Source: DATJLQ01 sp035509415 (GTDB taxonomy: Bacteria > Pseudomonadota > Alphaproteobacteria > JACZXZ01). Taken from it: a stretch of 64,000 bases of DNA. Position 1 is the first letter of the stretch, and each line of letters begins with the position of its first letter. The stretch lies in contig DATJLQ010000107.1 in NCBI GenBank assembly GCA_035509415.1, positions 1-64,000 of the forward strand. The letters run 5' to 3'. Below, in pieces: positions 44,754-53,095 of the stretch. The notes beneath the pieces are model-generated. The model did no database searches and was not told where the DNA came from. It saw only the letters and a program-made list of their open reading frames with translations. A program made the translations under genes and the position numbers.

Positions 44754-47700
44754 ATGACCGAGTCGGAATCGACGATTGCCCTGCTGAGGCACCTCGCGAG
44801 CCGTCCCGGCCACGACGAAGTAAAGGCCGATTTCCGGCAGCTTCTCATCGAAGAATTCGGAGCCGAGCTGAGCGCGCTCAAATTCGAGCGACGCGTCCCG
44901 GAGGTGCATGGGCGTCTCGATGCGTTGATCGGCCGCACGGTCTTCGAGGCCAAAAGCAACCTCGACCGGGAATGGGACGACATCGAGCGACGCATGCCGG
45001 ACTACCTCGCCGACCGCGAGCGCGAGGAAAAGGAGCATTTTGTCGGAATCGCGTCCGACGGAGCCAAATGGGCCGTCTTCGAGCTTGCGGCCGGCAAGCT
45101 CGTGAAGGTCAAGGATACTGTCCTCAATCCGGAGCGTTCCGACTCGTTTCTTGCCTGGCTCGACGGTGCGCTCGCGCTCAAATCCTCGCTGCCGCCCGAT
45201 CCGCTGACGATTCGTGCGGAGCTCGGGCAGGATTCGGTCGCGTTCCATCTCGTCGATGCGAAGTTGAAGCGTCTTTGGGAACGACTGAAAGGCAATCGAA
45301 CCGCGGCGCTGAAGCGACAGCTCTGGGCCGAGTTGCTGAGGCATGTTTACGGCCGCGAGATACAAAGCGACGAGCTTTGGTTCCAGCACACGTTTCTTGT
45401 GATCGTCGCGAAGTGCATTGCGCTCGCCGTGATGCAAATGCGCGAGGACGATCCGAAGAGGCTTCTCAGCGGCGAGGCCTTCGCCTTGGCCGGAATCAAC
45501 GGCGCGGTCGAGAGCGATTTCTTCGATTGGATCGTCGCCGATCCGGACGGCGAGGACCTCGTGCGCCGGATCATGAACCATGTTCGGCGGTTCCGCCTCG
45601 CGGAAGTTGAAAGCGATGTCCTCAAGATTCTTTACGAATCGCTCATCGACCGCGAAGAGCGGCACGGGCTCGGCGAATATTACACGCCGGATTGGCTCGC
45701 CTCGAAGATGGTCAGGCACGCCGTCGAGCGTCCGCTCGAGCAAAAGGTCCTCGATCCGGCCTGCGGCTCGGGCACGTTCCTGTTCCATGCAATCCGCGTT
45801 TTTCTCGACGCGGCGAAAGCCGAGGACATGGACCCGAAGAGGCGCGCGGCCGAGGTTTGCGATCATGTCGCGGGGATCGACATTCATCCCGTCGCAATGA
45901 TCATCGCACGGGTGACGTATCTACTGGCCCTTGCGCCGGCGCTGGTGTCCCGCGTGGGCGCCTTGTCGATCCCGGTTTACCTCGGCGATTCGATGCAGCT
46001 CTCGATCTCGGAATTCATGGCCGGCAAGGAGCTGACGATTCGCGTGCCGCCGCCGCCCGCGGGCGAGGGCAAGAGCGGGGACAAGGATGCGAACGGGCGG
46101 GAGCAATTGGACTTCCCCGAGACGTTCTGTCGCGATCCCGCCTTGTTCGACAAGGCGATCGAGCGGATGCGCGCTGGCTCCCAGGAAAACATGTCGCGCA
46201 AGCAAATCGAAGCGGCGCTTCATCGGATCGTCGAGCAGCATTACCGCGCCGACGTGACCGAGGAGCAAGAGCGCGCCATACAAGATCTCGGCAAGACCTA
46301 TGTCACCTTCGACAAATTGCGCCGGGACGGGCGCGACACCGTCTGGGCCTATGTGGCGCGCAATCTCTCGCGACCCTTGGCCTATTCGGCCGGGGGCGGC
46401 TGGGCTCACGTGGTGGTCGGCAATCCGCCCTGGCTCGCGTTTCGCCATATGACTGCCGACCTTCAAAAGCGCTTCAAGGAACTGTCGCAAGGCGAGAAGG
46501 TCTATGTCGGCGGCAAGTTCGGGACTCAAAACGATTTGAGCGCGCTGTTTACCGTGCGTGCGGCGCATCTTTATTTGCGTTCGGGCGGCCGTCTCGCCTT
46601 CATCCTGCCGATGGCGGCCTTGACGCGCGGGCAATTCGAGAAGCTGCGCAAGGGCTCGTTCTATTCCGTGCGTATCGCGTGGGACGAAGCGTGGACCATG
46701 GACGATTCGGTGCAGCCGCTGTTCCCGGTCCCGTCTTGCGTCGTGTTCGGGAGGCGTCGGGCCGTCGCAACCCCGTTGCCGACCACGGTGCGTGCCTATT
46801 CCGGACCGCTCCCGTATCGCGATGCGCCGGAAAGCCTCGCGGACGCCAAGCTGAAGGTGACCGAGGGAGCGCCGGCATTATCGGTCGGAAAGTTCGAAGG
46901 CGGGTCGCCATATCGCAAATCGTTCAGGCAGGGTGCGACGTTGGTGCCCCGGATGCTTTGCCTCGTTGAGCGCGGACATGTCGGCCGCCTTGGCGCGGAC
47001 GCGAGCGCCCCCTACGTCGTCAGCCGGCGCAATAATCAGGAAAAGAAGCCTTGGAGGGATTTGCCGGGCGTCGAGAACCGCGTCGAGGCGGAATTCCTGC
47101 GTCCGGTTCTGCTCGGCGAAAGCATCTTGCCTTATCGAGTGTTTCGACCTTTTGAGGCCGTAGTCCCGGTCGTGCCGAAAGACACCGTGTTGGATTCGGA
47201 ATCTGCGGCGACGCGGGGTTACGATGGTCTTCATGGCTGGATGCGAAAGGCAGAGGCCATTTGGAAAGCCAATGCAGCGAACGGGGCAATGCCGCTTTCT
47301 GAATGGTGGAATTACCTTAACAAGCTAAGCGCGCAATTTCCGATTTCTCGGCTCCGCGTCGTCTATTCGAAAGCGGGGACGCAGCCGGCGGCATGTACGG
47401 TAAGCGACGATCGCACCGTCATCGACCATAAGCTCTATTGGATGACTCCCGTCGACGATAAAGAAGCGCGCTATCTAACCGCCATTTTCAACAGTGAAAC
47501 GGCGAGGGCGCGAACGGAACGATTTCAGTCTCGGGGTCAATTTGGAGCCCGCGATTTTGATAAAGTGATCTTCAATCTTCCGATCCCGCGCTTTGTTAGC
47601 GGAAACGGGACTCATATGGCACTCGCCGTCGCAGGTTTGATGGCGGAGAACGTAGCAGCGCAAGTCGAGCTTCCCGAAAATGTCAAATTCCAGCGCGCCA

Positions 47701-47786
47701 GGGCGCTGGTCCGAAGCGCCTTGGCCGAAGCGGGTATTTCCCAGAAGATCGACGCGCTCGTCGCGAAGCTCCTGGACAAATCCTGA
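44754..47786 (+). CDS. Type IIG-like restriction enzyme / adenine methyltransferase
   Basis: The 1010-residue single-chain protein has an N-terminal PD-(D/E)xK nuclease motif: Asp56, then Glu65-Ala-Lys67 in DALIGRTVFEAK. A helical linker leads to the gamma-class N6-adenine methyltransferase. This has LGEYYTPDWLASKMV (about residue 307), motif I DPACGSGTFLFHA (about 334) and motif IV VVVGNPPWLAF (about 553). The last 350 residues are the target-recognition part. It would cut and methylate the same site without partner subunits. It is an isolated gene between regB and an ABC exporter, a common pattern for transferred defence genes; the 3' third is less GC-rich than neighbours. Confidence 0.85.
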   Translation: MTESESTIALLRHLASRPGHDEVKADFRQLLIEEFGAELSALKFERRVPEVHGRLDALIGRTVFEAKSNLDREWDDIERRMPDYLADREREEKEHFVGIASDGAKWAVFELAAGKLVKVKDTVLNPERSDSFLAWLDGALALKSSLPPDPLTIRAELGQDSVAFHLVDAKLKRLWERLKGNRTAALKRQLWAELLRHVYGREIQSDELWFQHTFLVIVAKCIALAVMQMREDDPKRLLSGEAFALAGINGAVESDFFDWIVADPDGEDLVRRIMNHVRRFRLAEVESDVLKILYESLIDREERHGLGEYYTPDWLASKMVRHAVERPLEQKVLDPACGSGTFLFHAIRVFLDAAKAEDMDPKRRAAEVCDHVAGIDIHPVAMIIARVTYLLALAPALVSRVGALSIPVYLGDSMQLSISEFMAGKELTIRVPPPPAGEGKSGDKDANGREQLDFPETFCRDPALFDKAIERMRAGSQENMSRKQIEAALHRIVEQHYRADVTEEQERAIQDLGKTYVTFDKLRRDGRDTVWAYVARNLSRPLAYSAGGGWAHVVVGNPPWLAFRHMTADLQKRFKELSQGEKVYVGGKFGTQNDLSALFTVRAAHLYLRSGGRLAFILPMAALTRGQFEKLRKGSFYSVRIAWDEAWTMDDSVQPLFPVPSCVVFGRRRAVATPLPTTVRAYSGPLPYRDAPESLADAKLKVTEGAPALSVGKFEGGSPYRKSFRQGATLVPRMLCLVERGHVGRLGADASAPYVVSRRNNQEKKPWRDLPGVENRVEAEFLRPVLLGESILPYRVFRPFEAVVPVVPKDTVLDSESAATRGYDGLHGWMRKAEAIWKANAANGAMPLSEWWNYLNKLSAQFPISRLRVVYSKAGTQPAACTVSDDRTVIDHKLYWMTPVDDKEARYLTAIFNSETARARTERFQSRGQFGARDFDKVIFNLPIPRFVSGNGTHMALAVAGLMAENVAAQVELPENVKFQRARALVRSALAEAGISQKIDALVAKLLDKS

Positions 47787-47806
47787 CCGCAAGCCATATT
47801 GCGCCC

Positions 47807-48625
47807 GTGCCGCAGCCCCTCGCCTCCGATCCGTCCCGCACTCCAAGCTCGCCCCCGCCCGCCGCGGCGGTGCTGGCGTCGATCGCCGATCCGGTGATCC
47901 GGGTCGCGGGCCTCACCAAGCGCTTCGGGCCGCTCCTCGCGGTCGACCGTATCGATTTCGCGGTCGCGCGCGGAACGACGGTGGCGCTTTTGGGCGGCAA
48001 CGGGGCCGGCAAGACCACGACGCTCTCCATGCTGCTCGGGCTTTTGCTGCCGAGCGCGGGCACGGTCGAGGTGCTGGGCGAGGACATGCTCGCCCATCGC
48101 TATCGCGCGCTCGACCGCATCAACTTCTCCTCGCCCTATGTCGAGATGCCGAAGCGCCTGACGCCGTTCCAGAATCTCACGGTCTACGGCCATCTCTACG
48201 GCCTTGGCGACGTGCGCGCGCGCATCGAGCGCCTGGCCGACGAGCTCCAGCTCGGCCCCTTCATGAAGCGCGCGACGGGCACGCTCTCCGCGGGGCAGCG
48301 GAGCCGCGTGGCGCTTGCGAAGGCGCTCCTCAACGAGCCCGAGCTCCTGTTGCTCGACGAGCTCACCGCATCCCTCGATCCCGACACGGCCGATTGGGTG
48401 CGCGGCTTCCTCGAGCGCTATCGCGCGCGGACCGGAGCGTCGATCCTGCTCGCGTCCCACAACATGGCCGAGGTCGAGCGCCTGTGCTCCGACGTGCTCA
48501 TGATGCGCGCGGGCCGCATCGTCGACCGCGGCGCGCCCGGCGACCTGATCGCGCGTTACGGGCGGCACACGCTCGAGGAGGTGTTTCTCGACATCGCGCG
48601 CGCGCGCGAGGGAGTCGCGGGATGA
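47807..48625 (+). CDS. ABC-type exporter ATP-binding protein
   Basis: The GTG at 47807 gives 272 residues. The motifs in order are Walker A LGGNGAGKTTTL, Q-loop in FQNLTVYGHLYG, signature LSAGQRSRVALAKALL, and Walker B LLLLDELTASLDP (with the DE pair), ending with ASHNMAEV. It starts 20 bp after the methylase stop and overlaps the permease gene by 4 bp. It is likely an ABC-2 type drug, lipid or polysaccharide exporter. Substrate unknown. Confidence 0.9.
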   Translation: MPQPLASDPSRTPSSPPPAAAVLASIADPVIRVAGLTKRFGPLLAVDRIDFAVARGTTVALLGGNGAGKTTTLSMLLGLLLPSAGTVEVLGEDMLAHRYRALDRINFSSPYVEMPKRLTPFQNLTVYGHLYGLGDVRARIERLADELQLGPFMKRATGTLSAGQRSRVALAKALLNEPELLLLDELTASLDPDTADWVRGFLERYRARTGASILLASHNMAEVERLCSDVLMMRAGRIVDRGAPGDLIARYGRHTLEEVFLDIARAREGVAG

Positions 48626-49461
48626 GCGTCGCGATTCGCGAGTCCGCGCGCGCCGCCCGCATGGCGTCCTTCTCGCCGCGCCGGGTCTACGCGATGGTGT
48701 TGCGCTATCTCTATCTCCTGCGCGGCTCCTGGCCGCGGATCATCGAGCTCATCTACTGGCCCTCGGTGCAGGTGATCCTGTGGGGCCTCATCAGCGAGTT
48801 CCTGCGCACCAACAGCTCCTGGGTCGCGCAGGCGGGCGGCGTCCTGATCGCGGCGGTGCTTCTGTGGGACGTGCTGTTCCGCTCCCAGCTCGGCGTCGCG
48901 GTCTCGTTCCTCGAGGAAGTGTGGGCACGCAATCTCGGCCAGCTCTTCGTGACCCCGCTCCGGCCCTACGAGCTCATGGCGGCACTCGCCGCGATGAGCA
49001 TGATCCGCACCCTCATCGGCACCATCCCGGCGGCGCTCCTCGCGATCCCGCTTTATTCCTATTCCATCTTCGGCATGGGGCTTCCGCTCATCGCCTTCTT
49101 CGTCAATCTCATGGTGTTCGGCTGGGCGATCGGGCTCGCGGTCTCGGGCTTGATCCTGCGCTACGGGCTCGGCGCCGAGAATCTCGCCTGGCTCGCGATC
49201 TTCGCCCTCGCCCCCTTGAGCGGCGTCTATTACCCGATCTCGATCCTGCCCCATTGGATCCAGCCGATCGCCTATGCGCTGCCGTCCGCCTACGTGTTCG
49301 AAGGCATGCGCGCGGTCATGTTCCGGCACGTCTTCCGCACCGATCTGCTTTGGCATGCGGCAGCACTCAACGCGCTCTATCTCGCGATCGGCGCGGCCGT
49401 GTTCCTCCTCTTCTTCGGCATCGTGCGCCGGCGCGGGCTTCTGCTGCAGATGGGGGAATAG
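48622..49461 (+). CDS. ABC-2 type transporter permease
   Basis: The 279-residue protein has six hydrophobic helices in the ABC-2 pattern. It has RIIELIYWPSVQVILWGLIS in the first, LEEVWARNLGQLFVTPLRP as the coupling helix, and GLILRYGLGAENLAWLAIFA with the periplasmic GVYYPISILPHWIQPIAYALPSAY motif. The last motif is typical of this class. It pairs with the ATPase encoded just upstream, sharing ATGA. No substrate-binding protein is present, in line with an exporter. Confidence 0.88.
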   Translation: MSVAIRESARAARMASFSPRRVYAMVLRYLYLLRGSWPRIIELIYWPSVQVILWGLISEFLRTNSSWVAQAGGVLIAAVLLWDVLFRSQLGVAVSFLEEVWARNLGQLFVTPLRPYELMAALAAMSMIRTLIGTIPAALLAIPLYSYSIFGMGLPLIAFFVNLMVFGWAIGLAVSGLILRYGLGAENLAWLAIFALAPLSGVYYPISILPHWIQPIAYALPSAYVFEGMRAVMFRHVFRTDLLWHAAALNALYLAIGAAVFLLFFGIVRRRGLLLQMGE

Positions 49462-49516
49462 GGCGGCTGGCCCGCTCGCGTCGCCCGCGCTATAACAACG
49501 CAGGCTGGGGAGCGGC

Positions 49517-50380
49517 ATGGCGCGTATCGATTGGAGCAACCTCGACTGGTCGAGCCTCGCTCGGGGCTGGCCCGCGGACCTGCGCGCCGCCGCCGCTTTC
49601 TTCACCTGCCTTCCGATCCCGAAGCCGCGCGCGGCAGCGCCCAAGCATGACGACGAGGCCGAGCTCGACGAGGAGGAGCTCGAGGCGCTCGAGGAGGAAC
49701 GCGCGCCGGCCGCGGCCGGTCTCGGCCGGGCGCTACGCGCCTGGCCGGTCGTGGGTCTAGGCGTGGGCCTCGTGGGTGCGGTCGGATTCGTGGTCCTACG
49801 TTGGCTCGGCCTCGGGTCGGCGGTCGCGGCGATCGCGGCGATCGCGCTCACGGTCGCGGCGACCGGCGCTCTTCACGAGGACGGGCTCGCCGATTTCGCC
49901 GACGGGCTCGGCGGGCGCGATCCCGAGGAGCGCCTCGCCATCATGCGCGACAGCCGCATCGGCGCGTTCGGAATCCTGGCTCTCCTTCTCTGTCTCGGCC
50001 TACGCGCGGCAGCGCTCGCCGAGATCGCGCGCCCCGGCCATGCGGCCGCGGTCCTGATCGCGACCGAATGCGCGGCGCGCGGCCTCGTGCCGCTTCTGCT
50101 GCTGTCGCTCGAGCCCGCGCGTGCCGACGGGCTCGGCGCCTCCCTCGGGCAGCCGAGCCAGGAGACCATCGTCACGGCGGCTCTGATCGCGGCCCTCGCC
50201 TGCCTGATCCTGCTCGGACCGCTCGCGGGGCTCGTGGCGCTCGCGGCGGGCGCGGCTGCGGTCTTCGGACTCGGCAGTCTCGCGCGACGGCGCCTCGGCG
50301 GCTATACCGGCGACGTGCTGGGGGCTGCCGAGCAGGTCGCGGCGACGGCGATCCTCCTGGTCGCGGCGATGTTCGCGTGA
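49517..50380 (+). CDS. cobS: Adenosylcobinamide-GDP ribazoletransferase
   Basis: The 287-residue inner-membrane enzyme joins adenosylcobinamide-GDP and alpha-ribazole, the last ring-assembly step of B12 synthesis. FFTCLPIPKP opens the family region. ATGALHEDGLADFADGLGG is the conserved catalytic segment, followed by MRDSRIGAFGIL, and GGYTGDVLGAAEQ is the C-terminal motif. Between the first and second segments is an unusual run of acidic residues (residues 42-62). I saw no cobalamin riboswitch in the 55-bp upstream gap. It is 26 bp ahead of cobC. Confidence 0.94.
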   Translation: MARIDWSNLDWSSLARGWPADLRAAAAFFTCLPIPKPRAAAPKHDDEAELDEEELEALEEERAPAAAGLGRALRAWPVVGLGVGLVGAVGFVVLRWLGLGSAVAAIAAIALTVAATGALHEDGLADFADGLGGRDPEERLAIMRDSRIGAFGILALLLCLGLRAAALAEIARPGHAAAVLIATECAARGLVPLLLLSLEPARADGLGASLGQPSQETIVTAALIAALACLILLGPLAGLVALAAGAAAVFGLGSLARRRLGGYTGDVLGAAEQVAATAILLVAAMFA

Positions 50381-50406
50381 CCGATCGGCGAAGGCGAACG
50401 AGATCC

Positions 50407-51033
50407 ATGGCGCCCGATGACGCTCGCGTGACGCGTTGGTGGTGGATACGGCACGCGCCGGTCACGAGCGACGGCGGCCGGGTCTACGGCCAAAGCGACG
50501 TCCCGTGCGATTGCTCGGACCGTGCGGCGTTCGCGACCCTCGCGCGGCGCCTGCCGGAACGCGCGGTCTGGGTCACGAGCCAGCTCAAGCGCACGCGCAT
50601 GACGGCGGCTGCGATCCGCGACGCGGGCCTGGATTTGCCCGAGCCGATCGTCGAGCCCGCCTTCGCCGAGCAGAATTTCGGCGTGCTCCAGGGCCGCGTG
50701 CGCCAAGAGGTGTTCAAGGACAATCCGGACTGGCGCGGCTTCTGGCTCGCCCCCGCGCGCACCGCGCCCACCGGCGGGGAGAGCTTCGTCGACGTGATCG
50801 CGCGGGTCCGCCCGGCGATCGCGCGCCTCAACGAGGCCCATGGCGGGCGCGACATCGTGGCCGTCGCCCATGGCGGGACGATCCGCGCGGCGCTTGCGCT
50901 GGCACTCGCGCTCGAGCCCGAGACGGCGCTTGCCTTCGTCGCCGACAATCTCTCGCTCACCCGACTCGACCATATCGTCCAGGGCGGAAACGAGGCTTGG
51001 CGCGTCGAGGCGGTGAACGAGCGGTCGCGCTGA
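50407..51033 (+). CDS. cobC: Histidine phosphatase, probable alpha-ribazole phosphatase
   Basis: The ATG at 50407 gives 208 residues. It has WWWIRHAPV with the phospho-histidine, VTSQLKRTRMTA, and the acid residue in FGVLQGR, ending VAVAHGGTIRAALALAL. This is the phosphoglycerate-mutase-like fold of CobC. The RHAPVTSDGGRVYGQSDVP block is typical of CobC. It removes the 5' phosphate of alpha-ribazole phosphate and follows cobS, so together they complete the lower ligand. Confidence 0.88.
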   Translation: MAPDDARVTRWWWIRHAPVTSDGGRVYGQSDVPCDCSDRAAFATLARRLPERAVWVTSQLKRTRMTAAAIRDAGLDLPEPIVEPAFAEQNFGVLQGRVRQEVFKDNPDWRGFWLAPARTAPTGGESFVDVIARVRPAIARLNEAHGGRDIVAVAHGGTIRAALALALALEPETALAFVADNLSLTRLDHIVQGGNEAWRVEAVNERSR

Positions 51034-51146
51034 AAAAGCCCGGATTTTAGCCGAAATTCGGCCGTGATTCGGGCGCAGGGTTTGGCCGCGCGGAAACCCG
51101 GTGCTAAGATTCGCGCCCGTCACGCCGAGAGGGAAGGATCGCCCCC

Positions 51147-51995
51147 ATGCTCAATGCCGCCCGCGCCCGCGCGCTCGTCGCCGTCTTGGCCCTCGCCGTG
51201 GCCTATTTGGCCCCGGTCGCGGCGCGCGCCGAAACCGACCCCGAGGCGCTGGTCGAGAAGGCGCGCCTCACCTTCGATTCGATGTTCAACGACAAGAACT
51301 ACACGCAGCTGAAGCGCCAGCTCAAATTCGCCAAGGCGCTCCTGATCATGCCGAGCCAGCTCAAGGCCGCGTTCATCGTCGGCGCCCAGGGCGGAAGCGG
51401 CCTCTTGATCGCGCGCAACGTCGACGGCAGCTGGGGCTATCCCGCCTTCTACACGATCGGCGCCGGCAGCGTCGGGCTCCAGATCGGCTTCCAGAACTCG
51501 GAGGCGGTGCTCGAGATCATGACCGACCGCGGCCTCAACGCGGTGATCAACAACCAGGTGAAGCTCGGCGTCGATGCGAGCGTCGCGGTCGGCCCGGTGG
51601 GCGAGGGCATCAGCGGCTCGACCACGACGGCGGCGGGCGCCGACATCGTCACCTTCTCGCGCACCGAGGGGCTGTTCGCGGGCGGCTCGTTCGAGGGGGC
51701 CGTGATCGTGAAGCGCGACGATTGGAATACGTCCTATTACGGCAAGGGGGCGACGCCGCGCGCGATCGTCTACGAGAAGAAATTCTCGAACCCCCAGGCC
51801 GACAGGCTGCGCCAGGCGATCGAGGCGGCCTATCGGGAGAGCGAGGCGATGCCGAGTGCCACGGGAACGGCGCCTCCCGCACCCGCCGCCCAACCTTCCG
51901 CCGGCGCACCCCCCGCGGCGTCCGAGCCGGCCGGCGCACCGGCCCCCGGCCCGCAGCCCGTGACCAGCACGCCGCTCGCGCCGCCGCCCAAGTGA
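51147..51995 (+). CDS. Secreted SYLF-domain lipid-binding protein
   Basis: The 282-residue protein has a signal peptide ending VAARA. A YSC84/SYLF domain follows, with LLIMPSQLKAAFIVGAQGGSG then PAFYTIGAGSVGLQIGFQNSE, and AVINNQVKLGVDASVAVGP. SYLF domains bind acidic phospholipids; in bacteria they are periplasmic and of unknown role. The C-terminal 60 residues are Ala/Pro-rich low complexity. Confidence 0.9.
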   Translation: MLNAARARALVAVLALAVAYLAPVAARAETDPEALVEKARLTFDSMFNDKNYTQLKRQLKFAKALLIMPSQLKAAFIVGAQGGSGLLIARNVDGSWGYPAFYTIGAGSVGLQIGFQNSEAVLEIMTDRGLNAVINNQVKLGVDASVAVGPVGEGISGSTTTAAGADIVTFSRTEGLFAGGSFEGAVIVKRDDWNTSYYGKGATPRAIVYEKKFSNPQADRLRQAIEAAYRESEAMPSATGTAPPAPAAQPSAGAPPAASEPAGAPAPGPQPVTSTPLAPPPK

Positions 51996-52005
51996 CGCGA
52001 GCGCG

Positions 52006-52623
52006 CTAGTTCGTGATCCCCGCCGCGCGCAGTGCCGCGAGCACGCCGCGTTGGCGGTTCGCGTCCGCCATGGCGTAGGCGGTCCGGCCGGTGAAATCGG
52101 TGAGGGTCGGGTCGGCGTGGGCGGCGAGGAGCCGCTTCACCACGTCGACGCGGCCGTTCGCCGCCGCGCGCATGAGCGCCGACGACCCTTGGCGGTCGGT
52201 CGCGTCGAGGTCGGCATGGGCCGCGATGAGGCTGTCGACGCAGGCGATGTTGCCGCGGCCGGCGGCGAGCATGAGGGGGGTGGTGCCGGTCTTGTCCTTG
52301 ACGTTGATGCGCGCCCCCGCCTTGATCAGGAGCTCGAGGATGTCGCTCGCCCCGTCGCGCGCCGCGATGCCGACGGCGGAGACGCCGTTCACGTCGAAAT
52401 CGTTCGGGCTCGTGTTGGTCGCGAGCAGCTGGCGCACCCGGCCGATATCGCCGTTCTCCACCGCCTGCAGCAGCGACCCGCCGCCGCCCGACGCATAGCC
52501 TTGGACCGCACCGGGCTCGAGGTTGAACTGCGCCGAGGCCGGCCGGGCCGCGAGTGCCAGCCAAGCGGCCGCAAGAAGGCCGAGAAGGACGAAGGCACGG
52601 CGCGTTCCGGGCATGGGCGACAC
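52006..52623 (-). CDS. Periplasmic ankyrin-repeat protein
   Basis: The 205-residue protein starts at a GTG at 52623 preceded by AGGATAGA; an in-frame ATG is at 52614. The signal peptide is [21 protein letters not shown]. Five ankyrin repeats follow, including SLLQAVENGDIGRVRQLLATN, DKTGTTPLMLAAGRGNIACVD and DRQGSSALMRAAANGRVDVV. Ankyrin repeats bind partner proteins; the partner is unknown. It ends 11 bp after the convergent SYLF gene. Confidence 0.88.
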   Translation of the reverse strand: MSPMPGTRRAFVLLGLLAAAWLALAARPASAQFNLEPGAVQGYASGGGGSLLQAVENGDIGRVRQLLATNTSPNDFDVNGVSAVGIAARDGASDILELLIKAGARINVKDKTGTTPLMLAAGRGNIACVDSLIAAHADLDATDRQGSSALMRAAANGRVDVVKRLLAAHADPTLTDFTGRTAYAMADANRQRGVLAALRAAGITN

Positions 52624-52787
52624 TCTATCCTGTCCTGTGGGCGGGCGCGAACCTAGCGCCCGATCCTAGCCCAACTGGCGCCGTTCGGCACGCGCCCTGC
52701 TGCGGCCCCGCGGCATGGGCGACTTGGGTCCCGGGAATTGATCTAGCGCAGATTGCCGCCGCCGGGGCACCGCTACCATCCGCGCCC

Positions 52788-52816
52788 TTGACCGCCCGCG
52801 CCGATTGACCTAAACG
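52788..52816 (+). promoter_or_regulatory. Candidate promoter for the cyd operon
   Basis: TTGACC (52788-52793), a 17-bp spacer and TAAACG (52811-52816) lie 52 bp upstream of cydP. The -10 is weak. A possible FNR half site (TTGAT) is at about 52737. No full FNR box is seen. Confidence 0.35.
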
Positions 52817-52867
52817 CGGCACAGGCGGTCCCGGTCGAAGCGCGTTTCCCTGGCCGCCAAGGAGCCC

Positions 52868-53095
52868 ATGTCCGTCGAGACCAAGTCGCAGTCCTGGCTG
52901 GTGCGCGACATATCGCTCGTGCTCGCGCTCAAGGCGGCTGCGCTCACGCTCCTCTACTTCGCCTTCTTCGCCCATCCCACGCTGCCATCGCTCACGCCGA
53001 ACCAGGTCGCGCGTCACCTCGACGCGGGGCCGGCGGCGCCCAGCATCGACCGTCCCACCTCTGGTCCCGAGGATCCGTCCCATGCCCGGCATTGA
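52868..53095 (+). CDS. cydP: CydP-like small subunit of bd oxidase
   Basis: The 75-residue protein has a good site (AAGGAG) and one membrane helix (ISLVLALKAAALTLLYFAFFA), then a PTLPSLTPNQVARHL end and a polar tail. This pattern matches CydP, a small protein encoded next to cydA in proteobacteria. Its last codons overlap the start of cydA by 14 bp, so translation is coupled. It probably stabilises the complex. Confidence 0.8.
   Translation: MSVETKSQSWLVRDISLVLALKAAALTLLYFAFFAHPTLPSLTPNQVARHLDAGPAAPSIDRPTSGPEDPSHARH

Noticed and set aside
49462..49516. Possible cobalamin riboswitch ahead of cobS
   Set aside because: The gap is 55 bp, too short, and no B12-box-like sequence was seen.
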